DNA of 16,299 nucleotides from an uncultured bacterium (GTDB lineage: Bacteria > Gemmatimonadota > Gemmatimonadetes > Longimicrobiales > RSA9): NCBI GenBank assembly GCA_937995995.1, contig CALKIP010000324.1, positions 1 to 16,299 of the forward strand. The letters run 5' to 3'. The notes beneath the pieces were generated by a model that worked only from the letters and a program-made list of their open reading frames with translations, ran no database searches and had not been told where the DNA came from. Both the position numbers and the translations under genes were made by a program. Shown here piece after piece: positions 6,199 to 13,765 of the stretch; positions within the stretch are counted from its first letter, which is position 1; every line of letters begins with the position of its first letter.

Positions 6199-8018
6199 CC
6201 ACCGCAAAAGCCATGGACCATACGACGATTCGATCCGATCGGCCGGGCATCGCCCTGGCCGTGGTGCTCCTTGTCATGATCGCCGTCGGCGCGATGGCGA
6301 CGGCCGCGGCCATGGTCGGCTCCAACGCCGTCGCGATCCACGCCTACGACGATCGTCAGAGTCTCCTCGAAGCTGCCGCCGATGCGGGCCTGGAAGAGGC
6401 GCGCGCCCGCATCAACGGCGACCGCGACCTCTACCCGGTCGAGGGCTACACCGTCCTCGAAAGCCAGGCCCGGGTATTCGATGCCGCGGGCAACGAGATC
6501 CCCAACATCCGCCGCACGACCTACGTCGGCCCGACCGGCGCGACGACCGGCCAGTACGGCGTCTTCGGCAGCGTCATCTCGATCGCCGAGGCCCCGAACG
6601 GCGACCGCGTCATCCGCCGCGCCGAGGTCACGCAGGAAAGCTTCGCGAAGTACGCCTACTTCACCAACATCGAGGGCGTCATCGTCTTCGGTGGTGGCGA
6701 CCAGCTCTTCGGGCCGGTGCATACCAACGACGACATCGAGATCCACTCGACGGGCGCGACCTTCCACGGACCCGTCACTACCGCGCGCACCATCACCGGC
6801 AGGAACAACGGTGTATTCCACCAGGGGTTCCAGGAGCGGGTCACGCCCATTCCCATGCCGCAGACCGCGGACCTCGCCCGACTCCGTGGGCTCGCCCAAC
6901 CCGCGAACATGGCGTTCACCGCATCGACGAGCGGCTCCTCCAGCGAGGCGGAGATGCGCATCGAGTTCGTCGCCGTCGACCTGAACGGCGACGGCGATGT
7001 CACCGATGCCGACGAAGGGTTCATCAAGATCTACAGGGCCAAGCAAAACAATGAGGCCAGCAGGCGCTGGGTCACGGCCATGGCGCCAGGCAATTACAAC
7101 AACAACAATGGCCTGAGATACTCCGACAACTGCGGCGAGTACAAGAACGGCGTGTTCACCCCCGTCAGTTCCTACAAGGGGAACAATTACGGCTGGACCT
7201 CGATGCTCACCAGCAGCGGTCGTTGCTTCCTCGGCGGCGACTCGATCATGTGGGGCCGGTTCGAAGCAGAAGATGCAAGAGGTCGCTGGATTCCCTGGCC
7301 TGGCCAGGTCTCTCCGAAAGTCCTCGCGACCGGCCGCGACGACGCGGCCTACCTCTGGCCGATCAGCCGCGCGCTCAACCCCGAATTCAAGGGCGTGATC
7401 CACGTCACGGGGAAGGTCGCCGTGAGCGGCGTGGTCCGCGGCCACATCACCCTCGCCGCGACCGACGACATCGTCATCGTCGACGACCTGGTCTACGCCA
7501 CCGACCCCGGCTCGAGCAATCGAAGCTGCCTGGATGCCGACGACGCCAACGACGACATCCTCGGCATCTTCGCGGGCGGCGATGTGGTCGTCGCGGACAA
7601 CACGATCAACACGCCGTACCGGCCCAGGCCGAACGGCAATGGCAACGCACAGAATTACATCAACTTCGACGACACCACGGACGAGTTCATCCACGCGGTG
7701 ATCCTTACGCTGAACTCATTCATTGCCGACAGTTACGACAGTGGCCCGAGGAATACGAGCGCCGGGAAATGCGAAAGCACGAACTGGGGCCGCGGCTGTC
7801 TCCGTCTCACCGGCGGCATCATCCAGGGAGTCCGCGGGGGCGTCGGAACGAGCCACGGATACGGCTACATCAAGCGCTATTCGTACGACACCTGCGCCGC
7901 CGCGAGCCCGCCGCCCTACTTCCCGACCACCGGCTGGTTCACCCGCGGCCACTACTTCGAGGTCGACCCCGTCGGCTTCGACATCGTCGACTACTTCGAC
8001 CGTCTGACGTCCGGGTGA
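6195..8018 (+). CDS. Large PilX/GspK-like pilus-associated protein
   Basis: A 607-residue protein, last in the operon. The start at 6195 overlaps the previous stop as ATGA; the frame is open further upstream but only as a shadow of the PilW-like gene. The N-terminus has Gly18 followed by IALAVVLLVMIAVGAM, a pseudopilin-like helix with a hydrophobic residue where Glu5 would be, as in PilX and GspK. The helix leads into a LEAAADAGLEEARARI segment typical of PilX-type proteins. The body has a beta-rich segment with VFGGGDQLFGPVHTNDDI and FHGPV motifs, resembling DUF4900-type proteins (my recollection of the family). A calcium-loop-like DLNGDGDVTDADE lies at about 262-274, Asn-rich stretches at about 283-340, and a PPPYFPTTGWF motif near the C-terminus. 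Six Cys fall in the second half. It probably completes the tip complex. It is longer than typical PilX (about 200) or GspK (about 330). Confidence 0.75.
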   Translation: MTTAKAMDHTTIRSDRPGIALAVVLLVMIAVGAMATAAAMVGSNAVAIHAYDDRQSLLEAAADAGLEEARARINGDRDLYPVEGYTVLESQARVFDAAGNEIPNIRRTTYVGPTGATTGQYGVFGSVISIAEAPNGDRVIRRAEVTQESFAKYAYFTNIEGVIVFGGGDQLFGPVHTNDDIEIHSTGATFHGPVTTARTITGRNNGVFHQGFQERVTPIPMPQTADLARLRGLAQPANMAFTASTSGSSSEAEMRIEFVAVDLNGDGDVTDADEGFIKIYRAKQNNEASRRWVTAMAPGNYNNNNGLRYSDNCGEYKNGVFTPVSSYKGNNYGWTSMLTSSGRCFLGGDSIMWGRFEAEDARGRWIPWPGQVSPKVLATGRDDAAYLWPISRALNPEFKGVIHVTGKVAVSGVVRGHITLAATDDIVIVDDLVYATDPGSSNRSCLDADDANDDILGIFAGGDVVVADNTINTPYRPRPNGNGNAQNYINFDDTTDEFIHAVILTLNSFIADSYDSGPRNTSAGKCESTNWGRGCLRLTGGIIQGVRGGVGTSHGYGYIKRYSYDTCAAASPPPYFPTTGWFTRGHYFEVDPVGFDIVDYFDRLTSG

Positions 8019-8040
8019 GGCTGGGCCGACCGGGATGAAC

Positions 8041-8079
8041 ACGAGGCCCCGGGGCGACCAGCGCCCCGGGGCCTCGTTT
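8041..8079 (+). terminator. Intrinsic terminator of the pseudopilin operon
   Basis: A perfect 16-bp inverted repeat (8041-8056 with 8062-8077) with a 5-base loop, nearly all G and C, starts 23 bases after the last pilus stop. It is followed by a short T-rich tract (TTTGCAATTT). It lies between convergent genes. On the other strand the hairpin is followed by GTTCATCC, with no T run, so it mainly serves the plus strand, though it may also slow transcription arriving from pntB. Confidence 0.8.
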
Positions 8080-8158
8080 GCAATTTCGATAGTGCGAAAC
8101 AGAGAGCGAATTGGGGGCGCCCGGAATCTCGCGCCTACCCCGTTCCCGCTGCCTTCTT

Positions 8159-9586
8159 CTACCGCCCGCTCCTCACCGCCTTCATCTCCTGCACCAGCGC
8201 CGTGAGCGACTGCTTCGCATCGCCGAAGAGCATACGCGTGTTCTCGGCGTAGAAGAGCGCGTTGTCGATCCCCGCGAAGCCGGGATTCAGGCTGCGCTTG
8301 AGGACGATGACGTGGCCGGCCTTGTCCACGTCCAGGATCGGCATCCCGTAGAGCGGGCTGTCGGGCTCGGAGCGGGCGGCCGGGTTGACGACATCGTTCG
8401 CGCCGATCACGAGCGCCACGTCCGTCCTCTCGAACTCCGGGTTGATCCGCTCCATCTCCCAGAGGTGGTCGTACGGCACGTTCGCCTCGGCCAGGAGCAC
8501 GTTCATGTGCCCCGGCATGCGCCCCGCCACGGGGTGGACCGCGTACTTCACCTCGACGCCCTGCTCGCCGAGCAGGTTCGCGAGGTCGCGCACCTGGTGC
8601 TGTGCCTGTGCCACCGCGAGCCCGTACCCCGGGACGATGACGACGGAGCGCGCATACCCCATGAGGATCGCCGCGTCCTCGGCCGTCACCTCACGCACCG
8701 TACGGTCCACGCCGTCCCCCGCACTCGCCCCCGCGCCCGCGCTCGCCCCTGCGCCGAAGGCGCCGAACAGCACGTTGGCGAGCGAGCGGTTCATCGCCCG
8801 GCACATGATCTGGGTCAGGATCAGCCCCGACGCGCCGACCAGTGCGCCGCCGATGATGAGGACGTTGTTCTGCAGCACGAAGCCGGCGGCCGAGGCGGCG
8901 AGCCCCGAGTAGGAGTTGAGCAGCGAGATGACGACTGGCATGTCCGCACCACCGATCGGGATCACGAGGAGCACGCCGAGGACGAGTGCCGCAGCCGCGA
9001 GGGCGGTGAAGAGTGCGGGGCTCGGCTCCGCCACGACCAGCCAGCCACCCAGGGCGACGATCCCGAGGAAGAGGAGCGCGTTCGTCGTCTTCTGCAGCGG
9101 GTAGGTGACGGCACGCCCCGTGACGAGTTCCTGCAGCTTGCCGAAGGCGACCATGCTCCCCGAGAAGGTGACCGCACCGATCAGCACGCTCAGCATGATC
9201 GTGATCGTCGCGTCCGGAGTCGGCACGGCGAGGCCGTCGGCGACGCGCAGGTACTCGTCGGCGGCGATCAGCGCCGAGGCGCCGCCGCCCAGCCCATTGA
9301 GAATGGCAACCATCTGTGGCATCGCGGTCATCCTGACCGTACGCGCCGCGATCACGCCGAGCGCGCCGCCGATGACGAGCCCGGCAGCGATCCACGTGAA
9401 GCCGACGATCTCCTGGTGCAGCAGCGTGGCGACGACGGCGACGAGCATCCCCGTCGCGCTGAGCACGTTGCCGCTGCGCGCCGTCGCCGGGCTGGCGAGC
9501 CGCTTGATTCCGAAGATGAAGAGTGCCGCCGCGACGAGGTAGGAGAGATCGATCAGGTGCGGGATGAAGCCGGCGTCGCCCATCAT
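8159..9586 (-). CDS. pntB: NAD(P) transhydrogenase, subunit beta
   Basis: A 475-residue inner-membrane protein combining the beta part of the proton-channel domain II with the NADP(H)-binding domain III. The complex couples hydride transfer from NADH to NADP+ to proton entry, supplying NADPH. Residues 1 to about 260 are hydrophobic with about nine membrane segments. Domain III starts after a Gly/Ala-rich linker (GAGASAGAGASAGDG, about 279-293) and has the GYGLAVAQAQ NADP loop, VAGRMPGHMNVLLAEA, GANDVVNP and KRSLNPGFAG signatures. Length and motif order are standard. The start overlaps the pntAb stop (ATGA); a second ATG follows directly and cannot be excluded. It is the last gene of pntAa-pntAb-pntB and converges on the pilus operon. 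Confidence 0.95.
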   Translation of the reverse strand: MMGDAGFIPHLIDLSYLVAAALFIFGIKRLASPATARSGNVLSATGMLVAVVATLLHQEIVGFTWIAAGLVIGGALGVIAARTVRMTAMPQMVAILNGLGGGASALIAADEYLRVADGLAVPTPDATITIMLSVLIGAVTFSGSMVAFGKLQELVTGRAVTYPLQKTTNALLFLGIVALGGWLVVAEPSPALFTALAAAALVLGVLLVIPIGGADMPVVISLLNSYSGLAASAAGFVLQNNVLIIGGALVGASGLILTQIMCRAMNRSLANVLFGAFGAGASAGAGASAGDGVDRTVREVTAEDAAILMGYARSVVIVPGYGLAVAQAQHQVRDLANLLGEQGVEVKYAVHPVAGRMPGHMNVLLAEANVPYDHLWEMERINPEFERTDVALVIGANDVVNPAARSEPDSPLYGMPILDVDKAGHVIVLKRSLNPGFAGIDNALFYAENTRMLFGDAKQSLTALVQEMKAVRSGR

Positions 9587-9876
9587 GCGCCACCGTCCTG
9601 CCGCTTGCGGAACATCTGCAGCATGCGGTCCGTGACCAGGAAGCCGCCCACCACGTTGACCGTGGCGAGGACCACGGCGGCAACGCCGATCACCGTGCTG
9701 AGCGGCCCCTCGAGCCGGCCGGCCACGACCAGTGCACCGATCAGCGAGATCCCGCTGATCGCGTTCGAGCCGGACATGAGCGGCGTGTGCAGAATCTGCG
9801 GCACCTTGGTGATCAGCTCGAAGCCGACGAAGACGGCCAGGACGAAGATGTAGAGCGCGACGAGAAGATTCTCCAT
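9583..9876 (-). CDS. pntAb: NAD(P) transhydrogenase, alpha subunit membrane part
   Basis: A 97-residue protein with three predicted membrane helices (starting NLLVALYIFVLAVFVGFEL; around SGISLIGALVVAG; and VIGVAAVVLATVNVVGGFLV) plus the conserved PQILHTPLMSGSNAISGI segment. This is the domain-II portion that is fused to the C-terminus of PntA in E. coli but is a separate gene in tripartite enzymes such as that of Rhodospirillum rubrum. GGGGGC lies just upstream of the start. It begins nine bases after the pntAa stop and its stop overlaps the pntB start by four bases, so the three subunits should be made together. Confidence 0.95.
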   Translation of the reverse strand: MENLLVALYIFVLAVFVGFELITKVPQILHTPLMSGSNAISGISLIGALVVAGRLEGPLSTVIGVAAVVLATVNVVGGFLVTDRMLQMFRKRQDGGA

Positions 9877-9885
9877 GATGGCCCC

Positions 9886-11037
9886 CTATTCCGCGGCGAT
9901 GAGCTCACGCGCCCCTTCATGCACCACCTCGCCCCCACGCGTGACGAGGCAGGCGCCGGCGATCTCGTCGCCCACGAGATCGTCTCTGAGGGTGCCTTCG
10001 GGCGCCATGTGGAGCAGGAGCGCGGTGATGTTGCGCGAATACATCTGGCTGGCGTGCACGGCGACGGCGCTCGGGGCATCGGCGAGCCCGACGACGAGGA
10101 CGCCGTGGTGCAGCGCCTCCCTGCCCTCCTCGGTCAGCTCACAATTGCCGCCGGTCTCGGCGGCCAGGTCGACGATGACGGCGCCGGGGCGCATTTCCCT
10201 GACCATCGCCTCGGTGATGAGGACCGGCGCCCGCTTCCCCGGGATCGCGGCGGTCGTGATCACCGCGTCGGCATCACGCACCAGCCCGTGGAGCAGTTCC
10301 TGCTCCTTGCGGTGCACCTCCTCTGCGACCTCCTTGGCGTAGCCGCCCTCGGTCTCGGCCTCCTCGAGGGCGAGCCCGACGAAGGTCGCACCCAGGCTCT
10401 CCACCTGCTCCTTGACTGCGGGGCGGATGTCGAACGCCTGGACCACGGCGCCGAGTCTGCGCGCCGTCGCGATCGCCTGGAGTCCCGCCACACCCGCGCC
10501 CAGGACCAGCACCCGTGCCGGCGGAATCGTGCCGGCCGCCGTCATGAGCATGGGCAGGAATTTCGAAAGCCGGTCCGCGGCGACGAGGGCGGCCTTGTAC
10601 CCTGCGGCGGTGGCCTGTGACGAGAGCGCATCCATCCGCTGGGCGCGCGTGATGCGCGGGACCAGGTCCATGCAGAAGGCCGCCACGCGCCGCTCCGCCA
10701 GGCGACGCACCAGATCCGGGTGCGCGAGGGGGTGGAACATCGAGATCAGCGCCGCGCCCTCCGGCAGGAGGTCCGCCTCGTGCCGGCCGAGTGCCTCGTG
10801 GTGCGCGGGACCACGGACCTTCAGAACGATTTCGGCGTCCGCATAGAGAAAGGCGAGGTCCGCCATCACGGCAGCCCCCGCCTCTTCGTACGCTTCGTCG
10901 CTCGCACCGGCCTCGCGGCCCGCGCCGGCCTCGACCCTGACGTCGAAGCCGGCCTCCTTCAGCTTCGCAACCCCTTCCGGCACCAGCGCCACGCGCCGTT
11001 CCCCGCCCACGACCTCCTTCGGAACCGCGACTCGCAT
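9886..11037 (-). CDS. pntAa: NAD(P) transhydrogenase, alpha subunit NAD-binding part
   Basis: A 383-residue soluble subunit (domain I) that binds NAD(H) at the cytoplasmic face of the membrane complex. It starts MRVAVPKE, the usual opening of the AlaDH/PNT fold, and contains PRITRAQRMDALSSQATAAG, the Rossmann loop GAGVAGLQAIATARRLG and the AFDIRPAVKEQ segment where the adenosine-binding acid is expected. GGGAGGAG sits three bases before the ATG, a very strong ribosome site. A TTGACA promoter is predicted about 70 bases upstream. Alanine dehydrogenase shares this fold, but the following membrane subunits settle the assignment. Confidence 0.95.
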   Translation of the reverse strand: MRVAVPKEVVGGERRVALVPEGVAKLKEAGFDVRVEAGAGREAGASDEAYEEAGAAVMADLAFLYADAEIVLKVRGPAHHEALGRHEADLLPEGAALISMFHPLAHPDLVRRLAERRVAAFCMDLVPRITRAQRMDALSSQATAAGYKAALVAADRLSKFLPMLMTAAGTIPPARVLVLGAGVAGLQAIATARRLGAVVQAFDIRPAVKEQVESLGATFVGLALEEAETEGGYAKEVAEEVHRKEQELLHGLVRDADAVITTAAIPGKRAPVLITEAMVREMRPGAVIVDLAAETGGNCELTEEGREALHHGVLVVGLADAPSAVAVHASQMYSRNITALLLHMAPEGTLRDDLVGDEIAGACLVTRGGEVVHEGARELIAAE

Positions 11038-11113
11038 CGCTCCTCCCTGATTGGGTCAGGCGAAACACCCTGCCAGACGGCGACCACCGCCCGGTCGGAG
11101 TTCCTGCCGCATT

Positions 11114-11144
11114 CTAATACGGCTACGGCCGAATGGCCTGTCAA
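11114..11144 (-). promoter_or_regulatory. Candidate sigma-70-type promoter of pntAa-pntAb-pntB
   Basis: On the minus strand a perfect -35 TTGACA (11144-11139) is followed, after 19 bases, by TATTAG (11119-11114), a 4/6 match to the -10 element. Transcription would start near 11107, giving a leader of about 70 bases before pntAa. The spacer is longer than the usual 17, which lowers confidence, but the local AT-rich dip and position support it. Confidence 0.5.
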
Positions 11145-11259
11145 GGTGGTCGAGCGGCCGGCGCCGGATTCGTCGACCCGGCGTCCATCGATGCCGTCAC
11201 GGCTGGACGGCTCGAACCTCTCGCGACTCCACTCGGAGCCCAAGGCCCCGATTACGACG

Positions 11260-11306
11260 CCGAGCCCGACTCCGATTATTGGGCTCGGAGTCGGAGTCGG
11301 GCTCGG
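11260..11306. repeat. 16-bp perfect inverted repeat between beta-barrel gene and pntAa
   Basis: CCGAGCCCGACTCCGA (11260-11275) pairs with TCGGAGTCGGGCTCGG (11291-11306) across a 15-base loop. It lies 24 bases past the stop of the minus-strand beta-barrel gene. A competing pairing, GAGCCCAA (11236-11243) with TTGGGCTC (11279-11286), overlaps the loop. There is no T run on either side, so it may be a factor-dependent terminator or RNA-end stabiliser for the upstream gene rather than a classic intrinsic terminator. The rest of 11038-11329 holds only the pnt promoter. Confidence 0.55.
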
Positions 11307-11329
11307 GTCAACACCTGTGGGGAACCGCC

Positions 11330-11935
11330 CTAGAAGACGACGCCGATCGCCAGGCCATCCTTGCGATCATTGGCGATCGTGGCGGCGAATCGAATCGTCA
11401 GGTTGCTATGGAACCGGAGGTCGAGGCCCAGGTCCACGGCCACGTCCAGATCGAGGTCGTCGCCGACGTGGTCGCCCAGGAAGGCGTCGAGGATGACGCG
11501 CGGCGCCACGAAGGGCGTGAAGCTCGCGCCATCTCCCTGGAAGGTGTGGCCGGCGGTGAGGCCGAGTGGGAATGCCAGCCAGACGAAGTCGCCGATCGAC
11601 GCGCCGGCACCCAGCACCCAGTCGATGTCGAGTGGGAATTCGCTGTTCGCGCGCGTGAGGCGGCCGAGCACGTCGACGCCGCCGAAGATGGTCAGGTCAT
11701 TGCTCAAATCCTCGGCGAGTCCCAGCCGGAGCCCGAGGTTCTGTGGGCCCGCACCGGAACGCCAGGTGCCGAGCACGCCGAGATCGCCAGGCGTGGCATC
11801 CATCAGGAACAGCCCGAGCCCTCCCTGGGCACCCGGCGGCACCAGGAGCGGCGTCTCCCACGACACCTGTCCGTAGGCGCTCCCCGCGCCGAGCAGCATC
11901 ATCCCCAGGACCAGCCCCGCCAAACGCTTCCGCAT
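11330..11935 (-). CDS. Small outer-membrane beta-barrel protein, function unknown
   Basis: A 201-residue protein with a clear Sec signal peptide (MRKRLAGLVLGMMLLGAGSAYG, cut about residue 22, shown here in parts only as a positively charged start and hydrophobic core). The mature part alternates short amphipathic strands with turns (GGLGLFLM, NLGLRLGLAED, LTIFGGVDVLGRL, FVWLAFPLGLTAGHTF, VDLGLDLRF, LTIRFAATI) and ends in Val-Val-Phe, the terminal aromatic that guides outer-membrane insertion. About eight strands fit the length. GGAGG lies seven bases before the ATG. It is 114 bases downstream of the M16 gene pair on the same strand and could be co-transcribed with it. I do not recognise a named family. 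Confidence 0.7.
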   Translation of the reverse strand: MRKRLAGLVLGMMLLGAGSAYGQVSWETPLLVPPGAQGGLGLFLMDATPGDLGVLGTWRSGAGPQNLGLRLGLAEDLSNDLTIFGGVDVLGRLTRANSEFPLDIDWVLGAGASIGDFVWLAFPLGLTAGHTFQGDGASFTPFVAPRVILDAFLGDHVGDDLDLDVAVDLGLDLRFHSNLTIRFAATIANDRKDGLAIGVVF

Positions 11936-12049
11936 TCGATGTCCTCCAGATCGTCGATCTTCTCCGCCTCCCGGGCACGGGCCACCCTGACCCGCGACCG
12001 TCGCGGCGTTTCACATGCACTTAGTAGGACGCGATCCCCAGGTCGAACG

Positions 12050-13765
12050 TCACCGCTCGATGCGTGGGCCGAGCGTACTCGGCGCTGCATCGAATCGGGT
12101 CGTGTCCCCGATGATCACGATGGAGAAATTATCGGGATCGAGGTGATTTCGCACCACCTCGTGCACGGCATCGGGGGTGACCGCCTGGATGCCGTCGAGA
12201 TAGCGCTGGAGCCAGTCGGACGGAAGACCGCCGAGGCGGTAGGTCATCTGCCGGCGCACGATCTGCCCGGCGTTCTCGAAGGCGAAGACGAAGCCATTGG
12301 CGATGTTGTCGACGGCCAGGCGCACTTCCTCCTCCGCGGGCGGCGCCTCGCGCATGGCGGCGATCGTCTCGCGGATGCGCTCCGCCGCCGCGATCGTCGT
12401 CTCCGCTTTGGTCTGCGTGAAGGCGCCGAAGACGCGCTCCGTGCGGCTCCCCGTCGTCCACACCGAGTACGCCTGGTAGGCCAGCCCTTCCTCCGTACGG
12501 AGGCGTGAGAGCAGCCGGCTCGAGAAGCCGCCGCCGCCCAGGATCCAGTTCGCAATCTGCGAGGTGAAGTACGGCTCGCCGTCCGACCTCGCGATCCCAC
12601 CCGCCTGGCCCATGACGATCGTGCTCTGCTCGAGCTCCTTGTGAACGACGAGGACGCCGCCCTCCTTGCGCACCGGTGGCGCGGTCGGCTTGCCGAGGTC
12701 GCGCGGGCACGGCGGCCAATCGCCGAAGGCAGCCTCCAGCTTCGGGACCAGCTCGTCGCGCGTGATGTCGCCGGCGACGCCGAGGAGCATGTTGTCCCGG
12801 CAGAAGATCTCGCGGTGCACGCGTCGCAGCCGCTCCGCCGACACGTGCTCGGGCGTGAGGTCCGACTCCTCGAGCGTCCAGCCCGTGGAGTGATCGCCGT
12901 ACATGAGTTGGTTGAACGCCCGGATCGCCACGGTGTTCGGCAGGTCGCGCATCCGGCGCACGGACTCGAGCTCCTGGAGCCGCCGCACCTCGACCCGCTC
13001 GGGATCGAGGCGAGGCCGGCGCAGCATGTCCGTCCAGAGCGAGAGCGCGACGTCGAAGTGCCGCCGCAGTGAGCCGATCGAGCTGAACGACACGGCTCCG
13101 GCCGTCCCGAAGGACGGCGAGAGCGCGTAGTATTCGACCACCTTGTCGACGGAGTCCGGGGCCAGCGCCTCCGTCCCCCCCGACAGCATGAGCGGGCCGA
13201 TCAGCGTCGCCGCGGCATAGTGGCTCCGATCGAAGTCCACGTAGCCGCCGCGGAAGTCGGCCATGACCTCGACGACCGGCAACGACGGCTCGTACAGGTA
13301 GAAGACCGGAATCCCGTTCGACAGCTCGAAGGTGTCGACCTGTGGCGGGTCGAAACGGAGCGGAGAGAATTCGAGCGATTCGATCACCTCGCGGCCCAGT
13401 GGACGCGACGCCGCATCGTGCGCACCCTCCGCGCTAGGTCCGCGACCCTCCGGACTCTCCAACCGCGCCTCGGCCACCTCTCGAGGCTCCATGCCCCGCG
13501 CACGCGAGCCCGCGGTGCATCCGGCCAGCAGCAGCGCCGGCAGCAGCGCCAGCATGCACCACCAGGCCACGGACACGGCACCGCCACGCGACGCCCGGAC
13601 TGCGGCCCTGCCTCGCGTGACGTCACCGTCGTCGGCCGCCGGGCCAGGTATCGGGCCGCCGGCCATTCGGCCACCGGATTCGTCATCGTGCCCTTCGGAG
13701 GACCATCCGCGCACGCGACCGGCGCACTCCGTCACGGGCACCCCCTCGAGCCTTCCTCCACTCAC
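12050..13765 (-). CDS. M16-family protease-like lipoprotein lacking the zinc motif
   Basis: A 571-residue protein of the pitrilysin/insulinase fold. The GTG start overlaps the preceding stop (GTGA) and has GGGAGGAG five bases upstream. An internal signal sequence ends in LLLAGC with Cys83, a lipobox, so it is likely anchored to the outer membrane; the long 60-residue N-terminal run before it is odd, and Met34 is an alternative start without a clear ribosome site. The first M16 domain begins ELSNGIPVFYLYEPSLPVVEV; where an active enzyme has HxxEH this protein reads IGPLMLSGGTEAL, so no zinc site. The second domain has the conserved LGGGGFSSRLLSRLRTEEGLAYQAYS segment. In known M16B enzymes an inactive subunit pairs with an active one to enclose the substrate; the upstream neighbour supplies the active half. 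Confidence 0.88.
   Translation of the reverse strand: MSGGRLEGVPVTECAGRVRGWSSEGHDDESGGRMAGGPIPGPAADDGDVTRGRAAVRASRGGAVSVAWWCMLALLPALLLAGCTAGSRARGMEPREVAEARLESPEGRGPSAEGAHDAASRPLGREVIESLEFSPLRFDPPQVDTFELSNGIPVFYLYEPSLPVVEVMADFRGGYVDFDRSHYAAATLIGPLMLSGGTEALAPDSVDKVVEYYALSPSFGTAGAVSFSSIGSLRRHFDVALSLWTDMLRRPRLDPERVEVRRLQELESVRRMRDLPNTVAIRAFNQLMYGDHSTGWTLEESDLTPEHVSAERLRRVHREIFCRDNMLLGVAGDITRDELVPKLEAAFGDWPPCPRDLGKPTAPPVRKEGGVLVVHKELEQSTIVMGQAGGIARSDGEPYFTSQIANWILGGGGFSSRLLSRLRTEEGLAYQAYSVWTTGSRTERVFGAFTQTKAETTIAAAERIRETIAAMREAPPAEEEVRLAVDNIANGFVFAFENAGQIVRRQMTYRLGGLPSDWLQRYLDGIQAVTPDAVHEVVRNHLDPDNFSIVIIGDTTRFDAAPSTLGPRIER

Noticed and set aside
8111..9853. Plus-strand 580-residue open frame opposite pntB and pntAb
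   Set aside because: Low-complexity Arg/His/Asp/Glu shadow; the minus strand encodes clear transhydrogenase subunits.
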